A DNA stretch of 64,000 nucleotides, taken from contig NC_013517.1 in NCBI RefSeq assembly GCF_000024405.1, positions 3,875,989 to 3,939,988 of the forward strand, read 5' to 3'. The translations under genes and the position numbers were made by a program. Of the stretch, positions 26,564-34,922 are shown piece after piece; the first letter of the stretch is position 1; every line of letters starts with the position of its first letter. This stretch comes from Sebaldella termitidis ATCC 33386 (lineage in GTDB: Bacteria; Fusobacteriota; Fusobacteriia; Fusobacteriales; Leptotrichiaceae). Under the pieces are notes generated by a model. That model saw nothing but the letters and a program-made list of their open reading frames with translations, was not told the DNA's origin and searched no databases.

Positions 26564-29234
26564 ATCCTGCCTCTTTTATTTTTTCTATGACTTCTTTTAT
26601 AACATCTTTTTCTGCACTATACTTTACAGCTCCCGAATTCAAATCCACAGATACAGAGCTTACACCATCTATACTTTCTACTGCTGTCTTTACTCTCTTT
26701 ACACAATGCTCACAGCTCATACCTTTTACTTTTAATTCTTTTTCCATAAAATTCTCACTTCCTTTGTATTTTTTTGTTTTCTTTCTGAACTTATAATTTT
26801 CAGCTTTAAAAAATTTCAGCCTGAGGGCATTCAGCAATACTGATACCGAACTCAAGGACATAGCCAGTGCCGCAATCATAGGATCCAGCTTCGGGCCTCC
26901 GAATGCATAGAATACACCTGCTGCAAATGGTATACCCAAAGTATTATAGGCAAATGCCCAGAATAAGTTCTGCTTTATGTTTCTTATCGTAGCCTTGCTT
27001 AATTTTATTGCGTTGACAACATCAAGAATATCACTTCTGATAAGTACTATATCTGCTGATTCTATTGCTACATCGGTTCCGCTTCCTATTGCTATACCCA
27101 CATTTGCCTGAGCCAGTGCAGGTGAATCATTTATCCCGTCACCAACCATTGCTACGAAATCTCCTTTTTTCTGATAAGATTTTACGGCATTTGATTTTTC
27201 ATCAGGAAGAACCTCTGCTATAACTTCGTCTATTCCCACTTGCTTTGCTATATATTCGGCAGTTTTTCTGTTATCTCCGGTAAGCATTACTACTTTTATT
27301 CCCATTTCATGAAGTTCCTTCACTGCCCTTGCGCTGCTTTCCTTTACTACATCCGCTATTGCTGCTATTCCCTCTGTTTTTCCATCTGCAGCAAGGAAGA
27401 CTACAGTTTTCCCTTCATCAGAGAGTCTGTCAAAATCTTTTTCAAATTTACTTATATCCATATTATTTTCTGTCATTAATTTTTTATTTCCAAGGAATAC
27501 CGTTTTTCCGTTAACTTCACATTTTATCCCATATCCCGGAATATTTTCAAACTTCTCTGCGTTATATAATTCTATGTTCCGCTCTTTACTGTAAGCCATT
27601 ACAGCTTCTGCAAGAGGATGCTCAGAGCCTTTTTCGGCACTTGCCGCATACTGCAGAAAAATACCTTCATTATCTGCAATTACATCTGTTACTACAGGTT
27701 TCCCCTGTGTTATAGTTCCTGTTTTATCAAATATTATAGTATCTATACTGTGTGTAGTTTCCAGAGCCTCACCGCTTTTTATGAGTATACCGTTTTCGGC
27801 ACCTTTTCCGGTTCCTACCATTATTGCAGTAGGAGTTGCCAGCCCCAGCGCACACGGACAGGCTATTACCAAGACCGCTATAAAAATCGTAAGTGCAAAT
27901 ACAAGACCTGATCCGCTTATATACCATGCCAGACCTGCTATTACCGCTATAACCATTACTATTGGAACAAAATATCCCGAAATCGTATCAGCCATTCTTG
28001 AGATAGGAGCTTTTGACCCCTGAGCTTCTTCCACCAGCTTTATAATCTGGGAAAGCATTGTATCTGTACCTACTTTGGTAGCTCTGAATTCTATACTTCC
28101 ATTCTTATTTATACTTCCGCCTATTACTTTGTCATCTGCTTTTTTACCCACAGGTATGCTTTCACCGGTAAGCATGGACTCATCAACACTGGTATGTCCT
28201 TTTACCACTATACCGTCCACGGGTATCTTTTCTCCAGGTTTTACAAGGATAATATCCCCGGCATTTATTTCTTCAATAAGAACCTCATGCGGCTCTCCGT
28301 CTTTTATTATCACTGCTTTTTTCGGCTGCAGCCCGATTAATTTCTTTATTGCGGAAGAAGTTTTCCCTTTTGTTTTGGCTTCAAGAAACTTCCCAAGAAG
28401 AATAAGGGTTATTATCACTCCTGCCGACTCAAAATACAAGTCCATCACATAATGTACCTGCCCTGAAAATATCTGATACACCGAAAATGATCCGTATAAT
28501 ACTGCTGCCGATGTACCCACAGCTATCAGTGAATCCATATTAGGACTTCTCTTAAGCAAATTTCTGAATCCTCTTACAAAAAATCCGTTTCCTGCTACAA
28601 GTATAGGAATTACCAGAATTACCTGAGCAATCGCAAAGTTTCCGGGATTAATTTCAGGATTTATAAAATCAGGAAGATGAAGTCCCATCATATGTCCCAT
28701 TGCCACATATAGCAGCGGAACTGCAAATATAAGTGAAACAATAAATTTTATACCTAAACTTCTGATTTCTTTATTGTATAAATCTTCCTTTTCCTCTTCT
28801 TTCATATCGGCATCCAGCGGTTTATACCCGGCCTCTGTTATTTTTTCCTTTATCTTCCCTATATTTACAGCAGCAGGATCGTATTCAAAATATCCTGTTC
28901 CATTGGCAAAATTTACAGAAGCTTTTTTAATTCCCTCTAATTTTAATACACTTCTCTCCACTGCCGCAGAACATGCTGAGCATGTCATACCGCTTATTGA
29001 AACCGAAACTTTCTTTATTTTCTCATCATCAGCCAGATCATAGCCAATTTTTTTCACTTCATTTTTTATTTTATCAAAGTCATACTTTGCTTCATCATAT
29101 TCTACTTTTAATTTTTCAGTAGCAAAGTTTACATTTGCTTCTTTTATACCGTCCAGTTTGCCGAGACCTCTCTCTATAGCTCCTGCACAGGCTGTACATG
29201 TCATTCCCTTTACATCATATAATCCGGTTTTCAT
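26550..29234 (-). CDS. copA: Cu(I)-exporting P-type ATPase with three heavy-metal domains
   Basis: Exports Cu(I) across the inner membrane. In order: two N-terminal HMA domains (GMTCTACAG; GMTCSACSA), membrane helices, actuator (MLTGESIPVGK), the ion site CPC in VIACPCALGLATP (about residue 458), DKTGTIT, and the hinge GDGINDSPAL. A third HMA domain lies at the extreme C-terminus (residues 830-894, GMSCEHCVKR). That last segment starts with its own Met and a ribosome-binding-like AAAGGAAG, and looks like a fused CopZ chaperone. I choose the ATG at 29234 (AAGGAGGATAAA); the 894-aa product is longer than usual because of the C-terminal HMA. Confidence 0.95.
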   Translation of the reverse strand: MKTGLYDVKGMTCTACAGAIERGLGKLDGIKEANVNFATEKLKVEYDEAKYDFDKIKNEVKKIGYDLADDEKIKKVSVSISGMTCSACSAAVERSVLKLEGIKKASVNFANGTGYFEYDPAAVNIGKIKEKITEAGYKPLDADMKEEEKEDLYNKEIRSLGIKFIVSLIFAVPLLYVAMGHMMGLHLPDFINPEINPGNFAIAQVILVIPILVAGNGFFVRGFRNLLKRSPNMDSLIAVGTSAAVLYGSFSVYQIFSGQVHYVMDLYFESAGVIITLILLGKFLEAKTKGKTSSAIKKLIGLQPKKAVIIKDGEPHEVLIEEINAGDIILVKPGEKIPVDGIVVKGHTSVDESMLTGESIPVGKKADDKVIGGSINKNGSIEFRATKVGTDTMLSQIIKLVEEAQGSKAPISRMADTISGYFVPIVMVIAVIAGLAWYISGSGLVFALTIFIAVLVIACPCALGLATPTAIMVGTGKGAENGILIKSGEALETTHSIDTIIFDKTGTITQGKPVVTDVIADNEGIFLQYAASAEKGSEHPLAEAVMAYSKERNIELYNAEKFENIPGYGIKCEVNGKTVFLGNKKLMTENNMDISKFEKDFDRLSDEGKTVVFLAADGKTEGIAAIADVVKESSARAVKELHEMGIKVVMLTGDNRKTAEYIAKQVGIDEVIAEVLPDEKSNAVKSYQKKGDFVAMVGDGINDSPALAQANVGIAIGSGTDVAIESADIVLIRSDILDVVNAIKLSKATIRNIKQNLFWAFAYNTLGIPFAAGVFYAFGGPKLDPMIAALAMSLSSVSVLLNALRLKFFKAENYKFRKKTKKYKGSENFMEKELKVKGMSCEHCVKRVKTAVESIDGVSSVSVDLNSGAVKYSAEKDVIKEVIEKIKEAGYEAE

Positions 29235-29244
29235 TTTATCCTCC

Positions 29245-29961
29245 TTATTCTGCATCCTCAAGAAAACTTTCTTTTAATGACCTTATTTCACTCTCTTTAA
29301 GCCCGATTTTACTCATATAGGCTTCTGCTCCCCCGTACTTTTTTTCTATATGATCAACAAATTTTTCAATATATTCTCTTTCAGACCCGAGATAATCCTT
29401 CAGATTCTCGTCATTTTCACGAGAAAATCTGTCCAAAACAGAGTGTAAATTCTCTCTGGTTACAGTATAATCCAATATTATATCTTCCTTTGATACTCCT
29501 GCGAGCATTAGCAGAAGTGCTGCTGTCATACCTGTTCTGTCTTTGCCTGCAGCACAGTGAAACAATATAGTCTTTTCGGGATTATCTGCCATCAGCCTGA
29601 ATACTTTGTAAAATGCCTTTTTACATGAATCAGAGGCATCCACGTATATTCCGCCGAGTGATCCGAAAGTTATTTTCAGATCCTTCAGCAGCTGAATCTG
29701 ATAATAGTCTACCTCATTACAATACTGCAGAACATCTACCCATGCTTCATATTCCATATCTGACCTTAAATCTATGTCAATGCTTAATCCGTAATCAAGG
29801 AGCTTACTTATATCAGATTTAGTAAGACTCTCTAGTCCATCTGAACGGATAAATTTTTTCCATCTGGTAATCTTGCCGTTTTCAGCTTTATATCCGCCTA
29901 TATCTCTTACATTATGCGCTCCTTCTAGCACAATCTGTCTCTTTTTATTTAATTCAGTCAT
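29245..29961 (-). CDS. Tyrosine-protein phosphatase (Y_phosphatase3 / DSP-like)
   Basis: Predicted cytoplasmic protein-tyrosine or phosphoinositide phosphatase. The N-terminal NVRDIGGY and IDLRSDMEYE segments are typical of the family. The active-site loop is FHCAAGKDRTGM (CxxxxxR with Lys-Asp, the pattern of lipid-phosphatase-like members). Length 238 aa. It is the first gene of the copper operon, 10 bp before copA, with the only promoter of the operon upstream. Why a phosphatase sits with copper export is unknown. No signal peptide. Confidence 0.88.
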   Translation of the reverse strand: MTELNKKRQIVLEGAHNVRDIGGYKAENGKITRWKKFIRSDGLESLTKSDISKLLDYGLSIDIDLRSDMEYEAWVDVLQYCNEVDYYQIQLLKDLKITFGSLGGIYVDASDSCKKAFYKVFRLMADNPEKTILFHCAAGKDRTGMTAALLLMLAGVSKEDIILDYTVTRENLHSVLDRFSRENDENLKDYLGSEREYIEKFVDHIEKKYGGAEAYMSKIGLKESEIRSLKESFLEDAE

Positions 29962-29978
29962 ATCTCCTCCTTTTTAGG

Positions 29979-29997
29979 TATACCCCCATACCCTATA
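29979..29997. promoter_or_regulatory. Candidate CsoR operator
   Basis: TATACCCCCATACCCTATA lies between the -10 box and the start codon, about where transcription starts. C/G tracts flanked by TATA match the general form of CsoR sites. The exact consensus cannot be checked here. Confidence 0.55.
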
Positions 29998-30002
29998 TAA
30001 GT

Positions 30003-30031
30003 ATGATACTACTATTTTATTTTTTTGTCAA
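30003..30031 (-). promoter_or_regulatory. Promoter of the copper operon
   Basis: On the minus strand: perfect TTGACA (30026-30031), 17-bp spacer, TATCAT (30003-30008). The candidate CsoR operator begins 5 bp after the -10 box. Confidence 0.75.
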
Positions 30032-30403
30032 ATAAATTTATTTCTGTATCTGTAAAATATACTTCAAAGGCTATATTTTATTATATTTCTCATTTTTAAG
30101 CTATTTCATTTTTTAAATTATTTCTATAAAAAACAGACGCTAAATTCACAATCTTTTTTTATTACCTATCTTATTAAATCAAATATATCCGTTTATTAAA
30201 AAAATTATTTTAGTTCTCTTTCAGTTTCTTTTTTCGAAACTTATTAATTTAAATTCTTTAACTATAAAAATATTCATTAATATATTTTCAAAGATATTTT
30301 TTAATTCAGCATCACAAATTCAATGGTATATTGAAAATTATATTATACCGGACAGAACCACTTTTACTATTTTCAAAATCATTTTATTCTTTACTTAATA
30401 AAT
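30032..30403. other. AT-rich intergenic region without recognisable genes
   Basis: About 370 bp of very AT-rich sequence with many stop codons in all frames. I see no promoter, RNA or gene remnant that I can support. Confidence 0.5.
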
Positions 30404-30405
30404 AG

Positions 30406-30427
30406 ATAAGGAGCTTACGCTCCTTAT
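30406..30427 (-). terminator. Hairpin at the end of the unknown two-gene unit
   Basis: ATAAGGAGC (30406-30414) pairs perfectly with GCTCCTTAT (30419-30427) around a 4-nt loop. The T-tract on the minus-strand side is weak, so termination may be partial. Confidence 0.5.
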
Positions 30428-30531
30428 TCATATCTTATACAATCAAAATTTCTTATTTCATCTATTTTATTTAATTTCAATACTTTAGCTTTAAATTCAC
30501 TTCCCTTACTATTTAAAGAATTATTTTTCAT
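30424..30531 (-). CDS. Possible 35-aa ORF downstream of the unknown gene
   Basis: ATG (30529-30531) to TAA (30424-30426). It encodes a hydrophilic peptide beginning MKNNSLNSKGSEFKAK and ending NFDCIRYE. The composition is protein-like, but the ribosome binding site is weak and the stop lies in the hairpin. It could equally be a remnant of a gene tail. It begins 18 bp after the preceding gene on the same strand. Confidence 0.3.
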   Translation of the reverse strand: MKNNSLNSKGSEFKAKVLKLNKIDEIRNFDCIRYE

Positions 30532-30548
30532 GACGTAAATTTTTATAT

Positions 30549-31316
30549 CTAATATTTAACAGTCACAACATCAACAAAAAACTGCAAAAATGATCTTGCT
30601 AACCCGTCTTTTTCCCATTTTTTAAAAGCTGCTGTTTCAATAATAAGATTATAAGAAGCATCGCCTGGAGAACGCTTAATAAAATAGGTTACATTATCAT
30701 CCCAATTATATTCATCATACATCACATATAAAATTTGAAATTCTTTTTTTTTAAAATTTATCGTATGAACTTGACCATATAAAAAATTTCCATCTCCTAC
30801 TGCAAAGTAAAAATCATTTTCAGAAAGCTTGCTTTTATCTCTTATTATTTCCGGTATATTTTCATAGGCATAATACTTTAATATACTTTCTTTTGAAATT
30901 GTTCTTTCACTTGCATATCTTACATTATGTAACAATACATTTTTTATTTTTTCACTGTAAATTCTTACATTACCTCTTATTGAAAAGTTATAACCATAAA
31001 AAGCAAGAAAATCTGTTCCCGCTATACTAAAATGTTTTTTAGCAATATCCCCGAATCTCTTTAAACCTAACCCTAAAAACTGCCCTCCACCAAAATATTC
31101 TTTTAAAGAGGGTCTATTGGGATAACTCAGATAATACTCCATACACCTTGTTGATGTAAGCCATAATTTATAAGATTTCATTACCTGTTTAAAATTATCC
31201 CTATACAGTTTATCTGCTTTAGCTTCTAGTAAAATTACAGAAAGTCCGTCATAATTTACTTTTATGTCCGGATTATCTGATAATTTCCCGGTTCTTTTTA
31301 AAAAGTTATTACTCAT
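30549..31316 (-). CDS. Unrecognised soluble protein (255 aa)
   Basis: I do not recognise this protein. There is no signal peptide or membrane segment. It is rich in aromatic residues (many Tyr and Phe), with notable segments KEYFGGGQFLGLGLKRFGD, FLAFYGYNFSIRG and VMYDEYNWDDNVTYFI near the C-terminus. It reads like a cytoplasmic accessory protein of the kind found near secreted-toxin loci, but nothing here proves that. It lies 14 bp downstream of a small membrane protein gene on the same strand; together they form an isolated AT-rich unit. Start ATG has AGAGGGAGAATG upstream. Confidence 0.7.
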   Translation of the reverse strand: MSNNFLKRTGKLSDNPDIKVNYDGLSVILLEAKADKLYRDNFKQVMKSYKLWLTSTRCMEYYLSYPNRPSLKEYFGGGQFLGLGLKRFGDIAKKHFSIAGTDFLAFYGYNFSIRGNVRIYSEKIKNVLLHNVRYASERTISKESILKYYAYENIPEIIRDKSKLSENDFYFAVGDGNFLYGQVHTINFKKKEFQILYVMYDEYNWDDNVTYFIKRSPGDASYNLIIETAAFKKWEKDGLARSFLQFFVDVVTVKY

Positions 31317-31330
31317 TAAACATTCTCCCT

Positions 31331-31912
31331 CTAAAAATAGTTCGTTTTATATCTTATAAGCATGCATAAGATAATATATAAATATATTAATAAAAATTTT
31401 TTATCATAAAATTTACTTGGAAAGAAAACCAAAATAGCTATATAAAAAATATCTATCATATAATATGAAAATAAAGCATTATAACCTGAAATGAAAAAAC
31501 CTGCCCCGCTTAAAATATTTAAGTTTAGGATATTTTCAAAAAAAACTAAATAAAATGAAGTAATATAAAAATAGAATTTCAAGAAAAACTTGCCTTTTTT
31601 ATTTTTCAAATAGAATACAAATAAAATAAAAAAGAAAAGAAATAAAAATTTTATATAATCATAATTACTAAAAACCTGTTCCGGGACTTCTCTCCAATCA
31701 AAAATAGAAATTCTTTCAATATAGAAGCTTGTTATTATTTGAAATAACAGAAGCTCCATATCCAGCTCTATGTTTTTCTTTTTCAGAATAAAAGAATTGA
31801 GAAAAGAAAATAATATCAAAGTAACTGTGATATTAAAAAGATTTACCTTCATAAAAAATAAAGTAAATAAAATAAAAAGAATTAAATTTAATAACCTCAA
31901 AGCTAAATTCAT
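31331..31912 (-). CDS. Unrecognised multi-pass membrane protein (193 aa)
   Basis: About six hydrophobic segments make up almost the whole protein (for example LLNLILFILFTLFFM, FLFLFFFILFVFYL, MIDIFYIAILVFF). It is very rich in Phe, Leu, Ile and Lys and ends in LCMLIRYKTNYF. No family recognised. It is the first gene of a two-gene unit with 30549-31316, with its own promoter (extended -10 at 31952-31957). Function unknown. Confidence 0.7.
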   Translation of the reverse strand: MNLALRLLNLILFILFTLFFMKVNLFNITVTLILFSFLNSFILKKKNIELDMELLLFQIITSFYIERISIFDWREVPEQVFSNYDYIKFLFLFFFILFVFYLKNKKGKFFLKFYFYITSFYLVFFENILNLNILSGAGFFISGYNALFSYYMIDIFYIAILVFFPSKFYDKKFLLIYLYIILCMLIRYKTNYF

Positions 31913-31951
31913 ATATCTCCCTTTATTAAATATAAAATAATTTTAAAATTA

Positions 31952-31975
31952 ATTATACCATATTTTTAAAAAGTG
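31952..31975 (-). promoter_or_regulatory. Probable promoter of the unknown two-gene unit
   Basis: Minus-strand TGG-TATAAT (extended -10; TATAAT at 31952-31957) with a weak TTGCAC about 15 bp upstream of it. Confidence 0.5.
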
Positions 31976-32168
31976 CAATATCTTTACTTTAAATAAATAC
32001 ATAAAAGTTCAACATTTGATATTAAAGAATCAGGGTTTAAAAACAGATTTTTTTTATTTTGATACAGCCTAAAACACCTGTTAATCATACATTACCTGAT
32101 ATCTTTAAAATTAAACTGGTACCTGAATCTTATGTATATGAAAACCATGACTAAATACTTCACCAACA

Positions 32169-32513
32169 TCATAAAAATGTCCTGAACACCACAAAATTTC
32201 CATCCGGATCGGAAAAGCGCATATTCTTTGCTCCCCACGGCTGTATTGTTGGTATATCCAAGATTTTTACCCCGATTTTTTTCAAGCGTTCATATTCTTC
32301 ATCCACATTATCAACTGTAAAAATCATTGTCATATTAGAATTTCCTGCTTGGGTAATTCCATCATTTTTTAGTATTGCAAAAGAAGCACCTTTTGTAAAT
32401 ATTTCCTGATGAATTTCATCATCATAATCTGATGCAGTCTGTAATATTTCTTTGTAAAAATCAGCTAATTTTCTTACATCCTCAGTCATCAGGCATATTC
32501 CGGCAAAAATCAT
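32169..32513 (-). CDS. Glyoxalase/bleomycin-resistance (VOC) family protein
   Basis: 114-aa single VOC module pair: FAGICLMTEDVRKLADFYKEIL at the N-terminus and WGAKNMRFSDPDGNFVVFRTFL at the C-terminus. The metal-ligand positions are not all occupied by His or Glu (the first position is Cys/Leu), so it may be a binding protein instead of an enzyme. Substrate unknown. It is a single gene with no operon partners. Ribosome binding site GGGAGGAAAATT. Confidence 0.85.
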   Translation of the reverse strand: MIFAGICLMTEDVRKLADFYKEILQTASDYDDEIHQEIFTKGASFAILKNDGITQAGNSNMTMIFTVDNVDEEYERLKKIGVKILDIPTIQPWGAKNMRFSDPDGNFVVFRTFL

Positions 32514-32669
32514 AATTTTCCTCCCTGCATTTCGTAAAATCTCTCCTAATTATATAAAAGCAAAAATCTGGTCGCATCAACTCATTGATACAAAACTGTT
32601 CTCTATAATTATCATATCATATTTTTATAAATGGGCAAGCCTGCTGTAAAATACCGCTATAAAAAACAA

Positions 32670-32693
32670 AAAGACCGTCCTAAAACGATCTTT
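32670..32693 (-). terminator. Terminator of the redox lipoprotein genes
   Basis: AAAGACCGT (32670-32678) and ACGATCTTT (32685-32693) form a stem with one mismatch, followed on the minus strand by TTTTTGTTTTTTA. Confidence 0.75.
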
Positions 32694-32701
32694 ATATATA
32701 T

Positions 32702-33208
32702 TTACTTAATTAATTTTTCTACCAGACTGTCGTAGCTTAATTCACCTTCGACTATTTCTTCTATCTTCCCGTCTTTTCCTATCACTGCATTAAAAGGAAA
32801 TGATTCTATTTTAGAACCGTACAGAATTACATTATCATGGTCATAATAAGCAGGGAAAGTATATTTATTTTTCGTCAGATATTCAGTTACTATTTCAGGA
32901 CTTGAATTATTTGCACTATATATAACTACTATATTAGCTTCATCTTTATGCTTTTCATAAAATTCCTGTATTTCTATCGCCTCATCACGGCAGTGCGGGC
33001 ACCATTCGGCAGCAATGACAAATAACGTCTTTTTATCACTTTTCAAGAGATCAGTACTTTTAAATGTTTCTTTCCCGTCAATTGATTTCGCTGTAAACGC
33101 AGGAAACTTCGCACCTTTTGTTGCATCTAAATCAAATGTCGCAGACGTTTCACCAGAACATGACATCAAAAATATTACTCCCAATATTACCATCATTAAT
33201 TTTTTCAT
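32702..33208 (-). CDS. TlpA/thioredoxin-like lipoprotein
   Basis: Extracytoplasmic thiol-disulphide oxidoreductase. The lipobox is IFLMSC|SG at about residue 17, so it is lipid-anchored. A thioredoxin fold of the TlpA/ResA type follows, with the redox motif WCPHC in FVIAAEWCPHCRDEAIE and the cis-Pro segment IESFPFNAVIGKDGKI. Start at 33208 with GTGAGGT upstream (an ATG 4 codons earlier has no site). It lies 18 bp after the Tpx-like lipoprotein gene and probably supplies it with electrons or shares its function. Confidence 0.9.
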   Translation of the reverse strand: MKKLMMVILGVIFLMSCSGETSATFDLDATKGAKFPAFTAKSIDGKETFKSTDLLKSDKKTLFVIAAEWCPHCRDEAIEIQEFYEKHKDEANIVVIYSANNSSPEIVTEYLTKNKYTFPAYYDHDNVILYGSKIESFPFNAVIGKDGKIEEIVEGELSYDSLVEKLIK

Positions 33209-33226
33209 TTTATACCTCACTAAATT

Positions 33227-33898
33227 TTATTTTTTCAGCATTTTCTTTTCCAGAAAATCTATTGCTTTTCCAAGATCAAGCTGATCTGTCACTTCTTTTC
33301 CATAATCCACATATCTTACAATATTATCTTCATCCACTATTATTACTGCTCTTGTCAGTAACTGGTATTCTTTCATTAAAAAACCATTTTTAGCAGAAAA
33401 TTCATGTGTCTGAAAATCAGACAAAGTTTTCAGATTTGCTATTCCGTTATCAGAACAAAATCTCATCATAGCAAAAGGTAAATCATCAGTTATTGAATAA
33501 AAAAAGACATCTGCATGCTCTTTTGCCTTCTCATCAAGCATCTTAGTCTGAAGCGAGCATACCGGAGTATCCAGCGACGGTGCAGTATAAATTAATTTTA
33601 TACCTTTATCATCTGAAAGTCTCACTTTTTTCATTTTATTGAATTCATTAACAGGAGCAATTAATTCTGCATCCTCTAGCTTATCCCCGACTTTTATTCT
33701 TTTATTTTCTATTGTAACTTCTATTCCGTCTACTGTTACCTTCTCACTTTCAGGAACTTTCTCTTTTTTCAGAGTTTCTTTTTCCGGAGCTGATACCTCT
33801 TTAGTTTCAGTTGTTTTTTCAACAGCGGCACCCTCTTCTTTTACCCCGCAGCTAAAAATCAAAAATATTGTCATTGCAGCAATCATAAACTTTTTCAT
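33227..33898 (-). CDS. Thiol peroxidase (Tpx)-like lipoprotein
   Basis: Predicted peroxidase that would reduce hydroperoxides outside the cytoplasm. Lipobox IFLIFSC|GV; then a Glu/Lys/Thr-rich linker of about 50 residues; then a Tpx-type peroxiredoxin domain. The peroxidatic Cys lies in YTAPSLDTPVCSLQT and the expected resolving Cys in MMRFCSDNGI. Ordinary Tpx proteins are cytoplasmic and about 165 aa; this one is 223 aa with a lipoprotein signal. Start at 33898 with GGGAGGATTTGC. It has its own promoter (34006-34034) and a long inverted repeat in the leader. Confidence 0.9.
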   Translation of the reverse strand: MKKFMIAAMTIFLIFSCGVKEEGAAVEKTTETKEVSAPEKETLKKEKVPESEKVTVDGIEVTIENKRIKVGDKLEDAELIAPVNEFNKMKKVRLSDDKGIKLIYTAPSLDTPVCSLQTKMLDEKAKEHADVFFYSITDDLPFAMMRFCSDNGIANLKTLSDFQTHEFSAKNGFLMKEYQLLTRAVIIVDEDNIVRYVDYGKEVTDQLDLGKAIDFLEKKMLKK

Positions 33899-33945
33899 GC
33901 AAATCCTCCCAATGTATTTATATATACAAATAAAAACAATCATCT

Positions 33946-33977
33946 GAATAATAACTTAATTAATTAAACTATTATTC
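33946..33977. promoter_or_regulatory. 32-bp inverted repeat in the leader of the Tpx-like gene
   Basis: GAATAATA (33946-33953) and TATTATTC (33970-33977) flank a central palindromic TTAATTAATTAA. It lies between the promoter and the start codon. It could be a PerR/Fur-type or other redox operator, or only an AT-rich dyad. Confidence 0.45.
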
Positions 33978-34005
33978 AAACTACTTCACTTCCCAGTTGC
34001 TCTAT

Positions 34006-34034
34006 ATAATAATAATTTTTATATTTTTTGTCAA
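34006..34034 (-). promoter_or_regulatory. Promoter of the redox lipoprotein pair
   Basis: Minus strand: perfect TTGACA (34029-34034), 17-bp spacer, TATTAT (34006-34011). Confidence 0.6.
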
Positions 34035-34041
34035 TCTTTTT

Positions 34042-34584
34042 TTAAAATGACGGCGGAGTTGCTACCCATAAAACTTTTGATACCCCTGTTTTTGATACAT
34101 TCGAGATATAGTGGTCTACACTCGGCTTGTAATAAAAGCTCTCACCTTTTTTGGCCCTGTATTTTTTATTCCCCAAATGTATGTTAACTGCACCTGACAA
34201 AACATATCCGAACTCTTCCCCCTCATGTGCCACCTCAAGCTTGTATCTTCCTCCGGGCTCCAAAGTTATCAGAATCGGTTCCATTTTATTTTTCTGTGCA
34301 TTTGGGATTATCCATTTTATTTCATATCCTAATTCTTCATTTTGAAATTCATAAAAATCTTCAACTGAAAATACAATTTTTTCCTGCTGTGTTTCATTAA
34401 AAAAATCTCTTATATTCGTCCCCAATACTTCCAGTATATCCTCCAAAGTGGATAAAGACGGGGATGTAAGGTCTCTTTCCAGCTGTGATATGAATCCTTT
34501 TGATAATTCACATCTATCTGCTAATTCATTTTGCGTTAAAAGCTTTTCCTGCCTTAAGCTTTTGAGCTTTTCACCGATTTTCAC
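34042..34584 (-). CDS. XRE-family regulator with C-terminal cupin domain
   Basis: The N-terminal helix-turn-helix (IGEKLKSLRQEKLLTQNELADRCELSKGFISQLERDLTSPS) is followed by a cupin_2 domain (EPGGRYKLEVAHEGEEFGYVLSGAVNIHLG ... GESFYYKPSVDHYI). This PuuR-like architecture often regulates polyamine or amino-acid genes; no such genes are adjacent. I propose a GTG start at 34584, preceded by TTGGAG, which gives 180 aa. The longer frame back to 34674 adds 30 residues without family character. It precedes the Tpx gene on the same strand but that gene has its own promoter. Confidence 0.85.
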   Translation of the reverse strand: MKIGEKLKSLRQEKLLTQNELADRCELSKGFISQLERDLTSPSLSTLEDILEVLGTNIRDFFNETQQEKIVFSVEDFYEFQNEELGYEIKWIIPNAQKNKMEPILITLEPGGRYKLEVAHEGEEFGYVLSGAVNIHLGNKKYRAKKGESFYYKPSVDHYISNVSKTGVSKVLWVATPPSF

Positions 34585-34922
34585 AGAAATCTCCAACTTT
34601 CTCTTTTGATATAGCAAATACTGCCTCTTATCCGCTGCACCTGACCTGGGGACAGCACAAAAAAAGTTCTCCAATATTTGCTTCCACTATTTTAGCATTT
34701 TCTAAGATTTTTATCAAATTCAACATTTTTATTAAAATTTATCTCTCCTGTTTTCCAGCGTTCCTGTTCATTAAAATACAGATTCAAATTTATTTGATAC
34801 TTTGCTATTGAAAAAAGACCTGAAAAAGGGTAAAATTGATTAAAAACAGAAAAATATTTATACATAAAAAGTTTAAGCAGATATCATGTTCTTTTTATTG
34901 TATCCAATCGATCGGAGGATTT

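Noticed and set aside
32029-32152. A plus-strand open stretch ending ...KLVPESYVYENHD-stop that reads like a protein tail
   Set aside because: No start codon or upstream coding sequence, and I cannot match it to any family. It could be a decayed gene end, but the evidence is too thin to call a pseudogene.
34675-34922. An 87-bp upstream in-frame extension of the patatin autotransporter (start at 34836)
   Set aside because: It lacks a ribosome binding site and gives a poor signal peptide, whereas ATG 34923 has GGAGG at the right distance before a proper signal sequence.
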